Of a DNA stretch of 61,749 nt, positions 41,810 through 50,657 are shown one piece after another. Under the pieces are notes generated by a model, which was not told the DNA's origin, made no database searches, and saw only the letters and a program-made list of their open reading frames with translations. Every line of letters begins with the position of its first letter. The first letter of the stretch is position 1. The stretch covers positions 90,979 to 152,727 of the forward strand of contig VXRJ01000027.1 of NCBI GenBank assembly GCA_009838525.1. The letters are read 5' to 3'. Both the position numbers and the translations under genes were made by a program. This DNA is from Acidobacteriota bacterium. GTDB lineage: Bacteria > Acidobacteriota > Vicinamibacteria > Vicinamibacterales > UBA8438.

Positions 41810-44326
41810 ATGACCAACACGATTCGCGCGGCCAATACGACTCGTGCGGCAGGGGCGGCGGCGGTGCTCGCGGTGACGGCCCTGCTGGTCGGCGCGTCGG
41901 CCCAGCAGCCGTCTTCGAGCGCCGGCAGCTATCTGGTTCCGCCGGACGCAATCGTGGCGATTCTGGACGCGCCGCCCACTCCGGGCATCCTGGTCGGCCC
42001 GCGGCAAGACGTGGTCGTTCTGGTCGAGTCGCGCTCGATGCCGCCTATCGCGTGGCTGGCCCGACCGATGCATCGGCTGGCGGGGTACCGGATCGACCCG
42101 CGCAACAGCGGGCCCTGGTCGGCGCCGACGATCATGGCGATGACGATTCGGCCCCTGGACTCGGCGCGTGCAACCAACGGCAACGGAAATGGAAGTGGAA
42201 GCGCCAACACCGATGACAACGGCGGCTTTCGCATCGTCGCTCCCGCCGGAACGACGCTTGGTTGGCCCGCTTTCGCTCCCGACGGATCACACCTGTCGTA
42301 CGCCGTGCTGCGCGATACAGGCATAGAACTCTGGGTCGCCGACCTCGTGGCGCAGCAGCCCAGACCCCTCACCTCGGCCGCACTGAACGCCACCTGGGGC
42401 AACCCGTGCGAGTGGCTCGGCGACTCGTCGGGCGTGCTCTGCCGTTTCCGCCAATCGGCGCGCGGCTCACCGCCCAATCCGCCTCGCGCGCCGAACGGGC
42501 CGAACATCCAGGCGAACGACGGGCGACAGTCACCGGTCCGAACCTACCAGGACCTGCTGGCCAGCGCGCACGACGAGGCGCTCTTCCGGTACCACTTCAC
42601 GTCGCAGATCGCGACCGTCGAGCTCGCCACCGGGTCGCGGACCGACATCGGCGCACCGGGGCTCTACGCTTCCGTCAGAGGCGCGCCGGACAGCAGGCAC
42701 ATGCTCGTCGAACGGATCGTGCCGCCTTTCTCCCGTCTCTTGCCGGCCCGCCGGTTCGCGCGCACGGTCGAGGTGTGGTCGCGGGATGGCGGCGGCGAGG
42801 ATGCTGCCGCGGGAACGGCCGACCCCTTCGTGCTGGCCGAGCTGCCGCTTGCCGACCAAGTGCCGATCGGCGGTGTGCCCACCGGGCCGCGCGCTCACCG
42901 CTGGGACGCCACCGAGGCCGCTACCGTGCACTGGGCGGAAGCGCAGGACGGCGGCGATCCCAACACCGCGGCGCGGAACCGGGACATCGTGTACTCGCTC
43001 GATGCGCCGTTCGACATGGAACCCCGGGAGCTGGCGCGAACCGAGCATCGCTTTTCCTCTATCGCCTGGACCGCCGACGGGACGGCGCTCGTCACGGAGA
43101 CCGACCGGCCGACACGGTGGACGCGCACGTCGATCATCTATCCGGGCGGTGGCGACACGCGCCGCCTGTTCGACCGGAGCGCCGAGGATGTCTACGGCGA
43201 CCCGGGCCGTTTTCTCTTCGGCCCCGGCGGCGGCATCGCGAACCGTACCGTCCTGCAGGACGGCGACTTCATTTACCTCGCCGGCAGCGGCGCATCGCCC
43301 GGCGGTGATCTGCCCTTCCTTGACCGGCTCAACCTGGCGACGCTGGAGACCACCCGGCTGTTCCGCGCCGAGCCGGGAACCTACGAGACCGTTGTCGCCG
43401 CCCTGTCCGACGATGGCCGTACGCTGTTGACACGACGCGAAAGCCCGACGGAGCCCCCCAACTACCAGGTTCGCGACACGGGGACGGGCACGGTGCGAGC
43501 GCTCACCGACTACACCGACCCGGCGCCAGTCCTCCGCGGCGTCGAAAAGCGCCTGCTCACCTACGAGCGCGCGGACGGCGTCGGTCTGTCGGCGACCCTC
43601 TACCTGCCACCCGGTTACCAGGAGGGTGACCGTCCGCCGATGCTCATGTGGGCCTATCCGCGCGAGTACGTCGATCCGGCCGCGGCAAGCCAGGTGCGGG
43701 GATCACCGTATCGCTTCACGGCGTTGCGGGGCGCATCGCACCTGCTCCTGCTCGCGGAGGGCTACGCAATCCTCGACGGCCCGGCGATGCCGATCGTTGG
43801 CGAGGGCCACACGGCGAATGACACTTACGTCGAGCAACTGGTGGCCAGCGCGCAGGCGGCGATCGATGAAGTGGTCGCGATGGGAGTCGCCGACCGCGAC
43901 CGCATCGCCATCGGCGGCCACAGCTACGGCGCGTTCATGACCGCCAACCTCCTCGCCCACTCCGACCTGTTTCGCGCCGGGATCGCCCGGAGCGGCGCCT
44001 ACAACCGGACGCTGACCCCGTTCGGTTTCCAGAATGAACAGCGTACGTTCTGGGAAGCCCGCGACATCTACGCGGCCATGTCGCCCTTCTTCCACGCCGA
44101 GAAGGTGAACGAGCCGATCCTGCTGACGCACGGCGAGATTGACAACAACTCCGGCACCTTCCCGATTCAGTCGGAGCGCTACTACCACGCCTTGAAGGGA
44201 CATGGCGCGACCGTCCGGTACGTCACGCTCCCGTACGAGTCGCACGGCTACGTGGCACGCGAGTCGGTGCTCCATGTCGTGGCCGAGATGCTCAACTGGT
44301 GCAACGAGCACCTAGCTCCCCGCTAG
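41810..44326 (+). CDS. Exported S9-family prolyl oligopeptidase-like peptidase
   Basis: An 838-residue serine peptidase. A signal peptide (about 1-32, AAGAAAVLAVTALLVGASAQ) leads into a WD/beta-propeller region and then the alpha/beta-hydrolase catalytic domain from about residue 570. The triad is Ser in IGGHSYGAFMTANLLAHS (about 705), Asp in LLTHGEIDNNSGTFPIQ (about 778) and His in LPYESHGYVARES (about 810). Two starts are in frame: ATG 41798 overlaps a -10-like TAGGAT, so I chose ATG 41810, 10 bases after that hexamer. It should degrade peptides in the periplasm or outside. Confidence 0.88.
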   Translation: MTNTIRAANTTRAAGAAAVLAVTALLVGASAQQPSSSAGSYLVPPDAIVAILDAPPTPGILVGPRQDVVVLVESRSMPPIAWLARPMHRLAGYRIDPRNSGPWSAPTIMAMTIRPLDSARATNGNGNGSGSANTDDNGGFRIVAPAGTTLGWPAFAPDGSHLSYAVLRDTGIELWVADLVAQQPRPLTSAALNATWGNPCEWLGDSSGVLCRFRQSARGSPPNPPRAPNGPNIQANDGRQSPVRTYQDLLASAHDEALFRYHFTSQIATVELATGSRTDIGAPGLYASVRGAPDSRHMLVERIVPPFSRLLPARRFARTVEVWSRDGGGEDAAAGTADPFVLAELPLADQVPIGGVPTGPRAHRWDATEAATVHWAEAQDGGDPNTAARNRDIVYSLDAPFDMEPRELARTEHRFSSIAWTADGTALVTETDRPTRWTRTSIIYPGGGDTRRLFDRSAEDVYGDPGRFLFGPGGGIANRTVLQDGDFIYLAGSGASPGGDLPFLDRLNLATLETTRLFRAEPGTYETVVAALSDDGRTLLTRRESPTEPPNYQVRDTGTGTVRALTDYTDPAPVLRGVEKRLLTYERADGVGLSATLYLPPGYQEGDRPPMLMWAYPREYVDPAAASQVRGSPYRFTALRGASHLLLLAEGYAILDGPAMPIVGEGHTANDTYVEQLVASAQAAIDEVVAMGVADRDRIAIGGHSYGAFMTANLLAHSDLFRAGIARSGAYNRTLTPFGFQNEQRTFWEARDIYAAMSPFFHAEKVNEPILLTHGEIDNNSGTFPIQSERYYHALKGHGATVRYVTLPYESHGYVARESVLHVVAEMLNWCNEHLAPR

Positions 44327-44350
44327 ACGAATAGTCTCCGAAGGAAGTCC

Positions 44351-44379
44351 TTGAGGAAAGACGTCGGGACGTCTATACA
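44351..44379 (+). promoter_or_regulatory. Promoter of the methyltransferase gene with a palindrome in the spacer
   Basis: TTGAGG (44351-44356) and TATACA (44374-44379) are exactly 17 bases apart. The spacer holds GACGTC-GG-GACGTC (44360-44373), an inverted repeat where a repressor would block polymerase. The -10 ends 7 bases before the ATG at 44387, again suggesting a leaderless transcript. The methyltransferase's own N-terminal winged-helix region is a candidate autorepressor. Confidence 0.65.
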
Positions 44380-44386
44380 TGCCAAC

Positions 44387-45574
44387 ATGTCTGCCGTCGG
44401 ACCCCGACGAGCGCCAGGGATGGTGCGAGACGCGATCTTGGCCGTGCTTGAGACGCGTCCGGCTGGCGCCTCGGTAGCAGAAATCATCGACGAAGCGCGC
44501 GACATTGTCGGCGACGTTCCCGCCTCGAGTGTTCGTTCGTACCTGCGACTCAACACGCCACGGCTCTTCGTCCGTGACGTGCGGGGCGTCTACCGGCTGC
44601 CCGGGTTGGAAGGAGAAACCGGCCGTACGAGCGTCGACGGCAAGGTCGCGGGTCCTCCGTTTCGTACAGCTCAATACCGGAACACGACCCTGGTGCAGGC
44701 CGACTGCCTCGACTGGCTCGGAAACCAAGAGCCGAATTCCATTCACGCGGTTGTCACCGACCCCCCGTACGGTCTGGTCGAGTACTCGCCGAAGGAACAG
44801 AAAAAGCTGCGCGCTCGTAGGGGTGGAATCTGGCGCATTCCTCCGGCCTTTGATGGGGCACAACGGTCACCGTTGCCCCGCTTTACGGTCCTTTCTTCCC
44901 AGGACCTGCGTGTTCTGGATGAGTTCTTCTCCCACTGGGCAAGTCGCCTTGCGCCCGTTCTCGTGCCCGGAGCCAATGTCGTGGTCGCCACGAACCCGCT
45001 GCTTTCGTACATCGTGTCCGGCGCGCTGGCAAAGGCCGGTCTGGAGAGGCGCGGCGAGATCGTCAGGTTGGTGATGACCATGCGCGGTGGTGACCGACCC
45101 AAGGGGGCTCACGACGAGTTTTCGGAAGTGAGCGTGATGCCACGTTCAATGTGGGAACCGTGGCTTCTGTTCCGGAGACCGCTAGACGGGCGCGTCCAGG
45201 ACAATCTCCGTCGCTGGCGGGTGGGCGGTTTTCGGCGGCCGTCTGCCACCTCGCCATTCGGGGACGTAATCCGCTCCGCTCCCACGCGCAGGGGAGAGCG
45301 CCAGTTGGCGCCACATCCGAGCCTTAAACCACAGGAGTTCCTGCGGCAATTGGTCCGCGGCGTCTTGCCGTTGGGCGAAGGAGTCGTCCTCGATCCGTTC
45401 TGCGGCGCTGGTTCGACATTGGCGGCTGCTGAGTGTGTCGGCTACAGAAGTATCGGCATCGAGAACGATCCCAAGTATTTCGAGATGGCTCGCCAAGCAG
45501 TTCCGCAGTTGGTGCTCTATCAACGGGACTCAGCTACGGTTTCTTGTAGATCCCGTGCTCGCGAAGCTTCCTGA
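44387..45574 (+). CDS. Beta-class DNA methyltransferase (N6-adenine or N4-cytosine)
   Basis: A 395-residue DNA amino-methyltransferase. Residues 1-70 form a winged-helix-like domain (MVRDAILAVLETRPAGASVA, then SVRSYLRLNTPRLFV). The catalytic motif IV is VVTDPPYGLVE with DPPY at 125-128, and the SAM-binding motif I is VVLDPFCGAGSTLAAAE (336-342). The order IV before I makes it beta-class, and DPPY favours adenine methylation. The C-terminus RDSATVSCRSRAREAS overlaps a converging nuclease remnant by about 40 bases. The recognition sequence is unknown. With a broken nuclease next to it, it is now probably an orphan enzyme. Confidence 0.88.
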   Translation: MSAVGPRRAPGMVRDAILAVLETRPAGASVAEIIDEARDIVGDVPASSVRSYLRLNTPRLFVRDVRGVYRLPGLEGETGRTSVDGKVAGPPFRTAQYRNTTLVQADCLDWLGNQEPNSIHAVVTDPPYGLVEYSPKEQKKLRARRGGIWRIPPAFDGAQRSPLPRFTVLSSQDLRVLDEFFSHWASRLAPVLVPGANVVVATNPLLSYIVSGALAKAGLERRGEIVRLVMTMRGGDRPKGAHDEFSEVSVMPRSMWEPWLLFRRPLDGRVQDNLRRWRVGGFRRPSATSPFGDVIRSAPTRRGERQLAPHPSLKPQEFLRQLVRGVLPLGEGVVLDPFCGAGSTLAAAECVGYRSIGIENDPKYFEMARQAVPQLVLYQRDSATVSCRSRAREAS

Positions 45575-45905
45575 CACCCTCCTTGTGGAGCGTTGCGGTC
45601 CTTGTGCCGAGTTCCCCGCGGGGGTTCTTCCTGAAGTCGGCGACTTCAACATGCGCCAGATAGACCTCCGTGAACGTCATCGGACGACGGTCACGAGCCG
45701 GCTCCGTCTCTGTGTCCACTTCATAGACGAACACACACATCCATTGTTTACGCGCCCCAGGGTATCGACTGCACCACCCTTCTTGCGCGTTGACTTGATC
45801 TCGACTCCGTCCTCGCCCGCCTTGATGCTGTCGTGCCGGTACATGCCGGAAACGACGAGATCCGGATGGGCGCGGTTCGGCGGGGCGATCCGGGGCGCGT
45901 GGTAG
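45534..45905 (-). pseudogene. Broken restriction-endonuclease-like gene (PD-(D/E)XK remnant)
   Basis: On the minus strand, coding sense runs from about 45905 to the TAG at 45534-45536. The upstream part reads APPNRAHPDLVVSGMYRHDS followed by IKAGEDGVEIKSTRKKGGAV, that is PD then E-x-K with a spacing typical of PD-(D/E)XK nucleases (PDLVV near 45857-45868, EIK near 45794-45802). At the GGGG run 45755-45758 the reading frame shifts; the downstream part reads ARKQWMCVFVYEVDTETEPA, then MTFTEVYLAHVEVADFRKNP, ending HGIYKKP. One missing G would rejoin them. The N-terminal region is absent, replaced by the M23 gene on the other strand. It faces the methyltransferase, so the pair was probably a restriction-modification system. 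Confidence 0.7.
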
Positions 45906-45908
45906 ACT
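45903..45908 (+). promoter_or_regulatory. -10-like TAGACT before the M23 start
   Basis: TAGACT lies 9 bases before the ATG at 45918, with no ribosome site in between. It overlaps the 5' edge of the nuclease remnant on the other strand. Confidence 0.35.
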
Positions 45909-45917
45909 GACGCCCAG

Positions 45918-47324
45918 ATGAGGGCGGCGAAGTGGGAAGACGCAAGCGCGTTGGCGTCGGTGGTTGTGGTGGCGTTGGCGCTTGGTTTTGGGGGCGCCGC
46001 CTTCGTTGTTCACGGTGCTCCGTCGGTTGGGGCGCCGGTTCCGTCGCCAAGTGATCCGGCAGCGATTGCGTCTTTCGGCCTCACCGGTGGAAGCGGAGTT
46101 CCCCTCGCTGTCGGCGGTCGTGATGCGGACATTTTTCTGGTTCCCCCGGTTCGCACGATTCGTGACACCATCGGTCGAGGAGCGACGCTCGCCAGTCTTC
46201 TCGACGCGCACGACGTTGGACGCGAGTCGGTCCAGTTGATCGACACGGTCCGCGCCGTTTTCAATCCCCGGCGTTTCAGGGTGGGCAACCCGTACCGCCT
46301 GCAGCTCGACCGCGACCAGGACTTCGTTCGGCGCTTTGAGTATCACGTCGATGACGAGTCCTTCCTCCGCGTAACGCGTGCGGTGTCCGACCCGGACGGC
46401 CCGGGTGGCGGTCGGTTCACGGCGGCTCTCGTTCCCTACAAGACCGAGCGGGAAGAGGCGATCGTGCGCGGCACGATCGACGCCTCCAACAACTCGCTTG
46501 TCGCCGCCATCGGCGCGGGAGGGGAAACCGTGGAGCTGGCGATTGCGCTGGCGGAGGTTCTCAGCGGTGAAATCGACTTCAACAACGATCTCCGGCGGGG
46601 CGACCGCTTCGCACTGCTTTTCGAGCGGACACGGCGCGAAGGCGCGTTCGGCGAGGGAGATACGGTATTCGCTGGCTACGGGGACATCCTGGCGGCGGAG
46701 TTCGTCAACGACGGACGCGAGTTGCACGCCTACCGCTTCCGGGTGCGGGGTGAGCCGGAGCCGCAGTACTTCGACCGGGAAGGCCGCTCGATGAAGCGGC
46801 TCTTCCTCCGTTCCCCGTTCCGCTTCGAGCCACGCGTCACGTCTCGTTTCTCGTACCGGCGGCTGCACCCGGTGCATGGCAATATCCGGCCCCATCTGGG
46901 TGTCGACTACGGCGCTCCGATCGGCACGCCGGTCATTGCCGTCGCCACCGGCTCGGTCGTTTCCGTGGGTCGAAGCGGCGCCTCCGGCAACATGGTCCGC
47001 CTGCGCCACACCAACGGTTACGAGACGTACTACCTGCATCTCTCCGCGTTCGCGGACGGGATCCGGCCCGGCGTCCGGGTCATGCAGGGGCAGATGATCG
47101 GCCGCGTCGGCGCGACGGGCGTGGTTACCGGACCCCACCTCGACTACCGCATGCGGAAGAACGGCGTATTTGTCAACCCGTTGCTGGAGCACCGGAACCT
47201 GCCGCCCGGCGATCCGGTGCCAGTCGAACAGATGGCCGCATTCGACGAGCTTCGTGACGCGGCCGGGCAGAGGCTGCGCGCCGGCGTCGAGAACGGGTAC
47301 GGCGGCGGAAGAGCGGCGCCGTAG
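45918..47324 (+). CDS. Membrane-anchored M23 metallopeptidase
   Basis: A 468-residue envelope peptidase. A basic start and one hydrophobic segment (ALASVVVVALALGFGGAAFVV) anchor it. The central region (LASLLDAHDVGRESVQLIDT, then RVGNPYRLQLDRDQDF) resembles LysM/OapA-like domains of cell-wall peptidases. The C-terminal M23 domain begins near residue 310: RPHLGVDYGAPIGTPVIAVA with zinc His and Asp, YYLHLSAFADGIRPG, and GPHLDYRMRKNGVF with the last His. It should cut peptidoglycan cross-bridges, or act as a divisome activator if degenerate; its zinc residues look intact. It is separate from the DUF1015 gene by eight bases. Confidence 0.9.
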   Translation: MRAAKWEDASALASVVVVALALGFGGAAFVVHGAPSVGAPVPSPSDPAAIASFGLTGGSGVPLAVGGRDADIFLVPPVRTIRDTIGRGATLASLLDAHDVGRESVQLIDTVRAVFNPRRFRVGNPYRLQLDRDQDFVRRFEYHVDDESFLRVTRAVSDPDGPGGGRFTAALVPYKTEREEAIVRGTIDASNNSLVAAIGAGGETVELAIALAEVLSGEIDFNNDLRRGDRFALLFERTRREGAFGEGDTVFAGYGDILAAEFVNDGRELHAYRFRVRGEPEPQYFDREGRSMKRLFLRSPFRFEPRVTSRFSYRRLHPVHGNIRPHLGVDYGAPIGTPVIAVATGSVVSVGRSGASGNMVRLRHTNGYETYYLHLSAFADGIRPGVRVMQGQMIGRVGATGVVTGPHLDYRMRKNGVFVNPLLEHRNLPPGDPVPVEQMAAFDELRDAAGQRLRAGVENGYGGGRAAP

Positions 47325-47332
47325 CCGCCGGA

Positions 47333-48562
47333 ATGGCAACCATCCGTCCGTTTCGTGCTTTGCGGCCGACACCGGAGGCCGCGCCGAGAGTGGCGGCGGT
47401 TCCGTACGACGTGGTCACGACCGCCGAAGCGCGTGCCCTCGCGGCCGGGAACCCACTGAGCTTTCTGCACGTCTCGCGCGCCGAGATCGACCTTCCCGAC
47501 GGCACCGATCCCTACGGCGGCGCCGTGTACTCGCGCGCGGCCGAGAACCTTGGGTCGCTCGCCTTGTCGGCGCCGTTTGTGCTTGAGAACGAACCCTCGC
47601 TCTACCTCTACCGGATGCGTACCGCCGATGGCCACGAGCAGACCGGCATTGCCGGCTGTTTCTCACTCGACGAGTACGACCGCGGCGTAGTGAAGAGGCA
47701 CGAGGGGACGCGGCGCGACAAAGAGGATGATCGGACGCGCCATATGGTTGCGTTGCGCGCGCAGACTGGGATCGTCTTCCTGATGTACCGCTCGGATCCC
47801 GCGATCGACTCGCTGATCGCGAAGGGCGCCGCGGACGCGCCTTTGCTGGAGGCGCCCGCGCCGGACGGCGTGACGCACACGGTTTGGCGGCTGCCGGCGG
47901 ACGATGCCGCTGCGGCGGTCCAGGCGTTCCGTGCGTTGCCGGCGATCTACATTGCCGACGGGCACCACCGGATCGCCAGCGCGGCGCGCGCCCGTACTGA
48001 GTTGGCCGAGGCCGATCCGATGGCCGCCGCTCACTTCTTTCTGGGCGTGGCGTTTCCCGACACCGCGACGCGCATCCTCCACTACAACCGCACCGTCGCC
48101 GATCTGGCCGGCTACACGCCGGCGCGTTTCGTGGAAGCCATCGCGGCACGCTTGCCGGTAGCTGACGGCGGCCCCGCGACGCCGGTCAAGCGGCACTGCG
48201 CAATGTACGTCGGGGGAGCCTGGCGGACGATCGATCTGGGCGCGGCGGTTCCCGCGTCGGGACCGGAGGCCGCCGCGCCTCGCCTCGACGCGGGCCTGCT
48301 GGAGACCGAGGTGTTCGCCGGCGTAATGGGGATCACGGACATTCGGAACGACGCGCGTGTCACGTTCGCCGGTGGGAGGAAGGGCATTCCCGAGGCGCTT
48401 GCCCGGGCCGTCGATGCCGGTCATGCGGCCGTCGCCTTTTCGCTCGCTCCGGTCACGCCGGATGAGCTCGTGGCCGTCTCCGACTACGGCGGCGTCATGC
48501 CTCCCAAGTCGACCTGGTTCGACCCCAAACTCCGCGACGGACTGTTGATCCACCGGATATAG
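47333..48562 (+). CDS. DUF1015-family protein
   Basis: A 409-residue conserved cytoplasmic protein. DUF1015 blocks are visible: IRPFRALRPTPEAAPRVAAV, PYDVVTTAEARAL, YLYRMRTADGHEQTGIAGCF, VKRHEGTRRDKEDDRTRHMV and YIADGHHRIASAARARTEL. The biochemical role is not known. These proteins are often encoded next to serine-pathway genes, and here serC follows with 23 bases between. The coupling suggests a link to serine metabolism, as inference only. Confidence 0.9.
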   Translation: MATIRPFRALRPTPEAAPRVAAVPYDVVTTAEARALAAGNPLSFLHVSRAEIDLPDGTDPYGGAVYSRAAENLGSLALSAPFVLENEPSLYLYRMRTADGHEQTGIAGCFSLDEYDRGVVKRHEGTRRDKEDDRTRHMVALRAQTGIVFLMYRSDPAIDSLIAKGAADAPLLEAPAPDGVTHTVWRLPADDAAAAVQAFRALPAIYIADGHHRIASAARARTELAEADPMAAAHFFLGVAFPDTATRILHYNRTVADLAGYTPARFVEAIAARLPVADGGPATPVKRHCAMYVGGAWRTIDLGAAVPASGPEAAAPRLDAGLLETEVFAGVMGITDIRNDARVTFAGGRKGIPEALARAVDAGHAAVAFSLAPVTPDELVAVSDYGGVMPPKSTWFDPKLRDGLLIHRI

Positions 48563-48585
48563 TCTGCGTCCGTAGCCGTAGTCCA

Positions 48586-49677
48586 GTGACCAACCGCATC
48601 CACAACTTCGGCGCCGGCCCGGCCGTCCTGCCGGAAGCGGTCCTCGAGCGGGCGCGTGCTCACCTTCTTGCTCTTCCCGGCGTCGGCATGTCGGTTCTGG
48701 AGATCAGCCACCGCTCGAAGGCGTTCGACGAGATCCTGGCTGTGGCGGAAGCGAACATCCGCGCCCTGGCCGGGGTCTCGGACGACTACCATGTCCTCTT
48801 CCTTCAGGGCGGAGCGACACTACAGTTCTCGATGGTGCCGATGAATCTCCTTCCCCGGGGAGAGAGCGCCGTGGCGGACTACGTTCTTACCGGTTCCTGG
48901 GCGCAGCAGGCGGCAGCGGAAGCGGAGAAGTTCGGCACCGTGCGCATCGCCGGGACCACGCAGCCCGACGGCTACCGCCGTGTTCCGGCGCAGGACGAGT
49001 TGACGCTCTCCGGCAAAGCCTCGTACGTCCACCTCACGACAAACAACACCATCGTCGGCACGCAGTGGCGCGCCATCCCGGAGACGGGTGACGTGCCGTT
49101 GGTCGTCGATGCGTCGTCCGATATCTTCAGCCGGCCTCTCGAGATTGACAGGCACGGACTTATTTACGCTGGCGCCCAGAAGAACCTCGGACCGGCCGGT
49201 GTAACCGTGGTGATTATTCGCCGGGACCTGGCTGAACGAGGGCCGGCGTCACTGCCCAAGCTGCTTCGGTACGCGACTCACGTCAAGGGGGGATCACGCG
49301 CCAACACGCCCCCGGTCTTCTCGATCTACCTGGTGTCGCTCGTTACCGCCTGGCTACGGGAGCAGGGGGGGCTCGACGCGATGGCGGAACGGAATGCGCG
49401 AAAGGCGGACATGCTGTACGCCGCGATCGACCGGACCGGGTTCTACCGCGGCGTGGCCGAACCTGGGCACCGCTCGCTGATGAACGCCACGTTCCGTCTC
49501 GCCGACGGGGGGCTCGAGTCGCGTTTCGCCGCCGAGGCGGATGCGGCCGGACTGGCGGGGCTCCAGGGTCACCGCTCCGTCGGCGGTCTCCGGGCGTCGC
49601 TCTACAACGCCTGCCCGGCGGAGTCGGTGAGCGCACTCGTCGAGTTCATGGCAGAGTTCGAGCGCCGTCACGGTTAG
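48586..49677 (+). CDS. serC: Phosphoserine aminotransferase
   Basis: A 363-residue PLP enzyme that makes 3-phosphoserine from 3-phosphohydroxypyruvate and glutamate. The N-terminus RIHNFGAGPAVLPEAVLERA and the motif SVLEISHRSKAFDEIL are typical, and the cofactor lysine lies in LIYAGAQKNLGPAGVTVVII. The GTG start at 48586 gives a near-standard length. It follows DUF1015 closely. A -10-like TATAGT overlaps the end of the DUF1015 gene (48558-48563), so serC may also have its own promoter. Confidence 0.93.
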   Translation: MTNRIHNFGAGPAVLPEAVLERARAHLLALPGVGMSVLEISHRSKAFDEILAVAEANIRALAGVSDDYHVLFLQGGATLQFSMVPMNLLPRGESAVADYVLTGSWAQQAAAEAEKFGTVRIAGTTQPDGYRRVPAQDELTLSGKASYVHLTTNNTIVGTQWRAIPETGDVPLVVDASSDIFSRPLEIDRHGLIYAGAQKNLGPAGVTVVIIRRDLAERGPASLPKLLRYATHVKGGSRANTPPVFSIYLVSLVTAWLREQGGLDAMAERNARKADMLYAAIDRTGFYRGVAEPGHRSLMNATFRLADGGLESRFAAEADAAGLAGLQGHRSVGGLRASLYNACPAESVSALVEFMAEFERRHG

Positions 49678-49689
49678 CAGCTTGCGGTG

Positions 49690-49718
49690 CTACGCGGGGT
49701 TGCACCACGGGCTACTGG
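49690..49718 (+). repeat. Dispersed intergenic repeat, diverged copy
   Basis: CTACGCGGGGTTGCACCACG followed by GGCTACTGG matches the 18.3 kb and 52.8 kb copies with a few changes. It lies directly after serC. Confidence 0.6.
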
Positions 49719-49847
49719 GAATCGAGGCGTGCGCCAGCGCCCCCATCATGTTACGCTACGGCGTTTCCGCACAGCGTCGATCCGGCTGGAACGGACGGTG
49801 TCGCGGCGGTGGAATCCACCGGGGCCTCGGACTACGGGAGGGCTCAA

Positions 49848-50630
49848 TTGCTCATATCACTGCTGATCTCGTTGGGTATCGCCATGGTGCTGCTGCAGGT
49901 CGCGGTCTTTTCGACGACGATCTACCTGCACCGGGCAGCAACCCACCGTGCGCTCGTGCTGCACCCGGCGGTCGCCTGGGTGTTTCGCGCAGCGCTCTGG
50001 ATCACGACCGGAATAAACGTCCGGCAGTGGGTGGCCGTACACCGCAAGCACCACGCCTTCACCGACGAGGAGGGCGATCCGCACAGCCCGCACCTCGAGG
50101 GATTCTGGTCCGTGCAGCTCGGCAACGTATTTCACTACGTCCGTGAAGCGCGGGACCAGCAGGTGCTCGACAAGTACGCCCGGGACATCAAGGACGACTG
50201 GTGGGAGCGGTACCTGTTCGGTTACGGTTCCGCGGGTCCGGTGTTCGGGACGACGGCGCTCTGCGTCGTCTGCGCGTCGGCCGGCCTGGGGGTCGGCTGG
50301 GCGCTCCTGGCCGCCGGGTTGCACGGATTCCTGTACGTTTTCGTGCTATCGCCGTCGATCAACGGCCTCTGCCACTACCTCGGATACCGCAACTTCAAGA
50401 ACACGGCGACGAACATCCGCCTGATTGCGCTCATCACGGGCGGCGAGGGGCTGCACAACAACCACCACGGCTTCCCGCGCAGCCCGAGATTCAGCGTGCG
50501 GCGCAAATGGTCGGAGATCGATCCGGCCTGGCCCGTCATCTGGTGTCTTACGAAACTCGGTCTGGCTACCCCCTACCGCACCATCGAAGAGCATCAGGCT
50601 CACCCGGACGCGCGCCCGCAGGAAACATAG
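49848..50630 (+). CDS. Acyl-CoA/fatty-acid desaturase
   Basis: A 260-residue membrane desaturase with the three histidine boxes of the delta-9 type: HRAATHR, HRKHH and HNNHHG. Four transmembrane helices are expected, with the boxes facing the cytoplasm, and two iron ions form the active centre. It introduces a double bond into fatty acyl chains. Two starts are possible: GTG 49809 with no ribosome site, or TTG 49848 with GGAGG six bases upstream. I chose TTG 49848; the family function is unaffected. No electron donor gene is adjacent. Confidence 0.88.
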   Translation: MLISLLISLGIAMVLLQVAVFSTTIYLHRAATHRALVLHPAVAWVFRAALWITTGINVRQWVAVHRKHHAFTDEEGDPHSPHLEGFWSVQLGNVFHYVREARDQQVLDKYARDIKDDWWERYLFGYGSAGPVFGTTALCVVCASAGLGVGWALLAAGLHGFLYVFVLSPSINGLCHYLGYRNFKNTATNIRLIALITGGEGLHNNHHGFPRSPRFSVRRKWSEIDPAWPVIWCLTKLGLATPYRTIEEHQAHPDARPQET

Positions 50631-50645
50631 GACGCGCGCCGCTCG

Positions 50646-50651
50646 TAATAC
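50646..50651 (+). promoter_or_regulatory. -10-like TAATAC before the rhomboid start
   Basis: TAATAC ends 6 bases before the GTG at 50658, without a ribosome site. It lies 15 bases after the desaturase stop. Confidence 0.3.
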
Positions 50652-50657
50652 GCTGAC

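Noticed and set aside
45918-47372. A long minus-strand open frame running through the M23 gene
   Set aside because: Its composition is basic and Pro/Arg-rich and mirrors the codons of the M23 gene. Only its last part, from about 45750 to 45534, resembles a real protein, and that is reported as the nuclease remnant.
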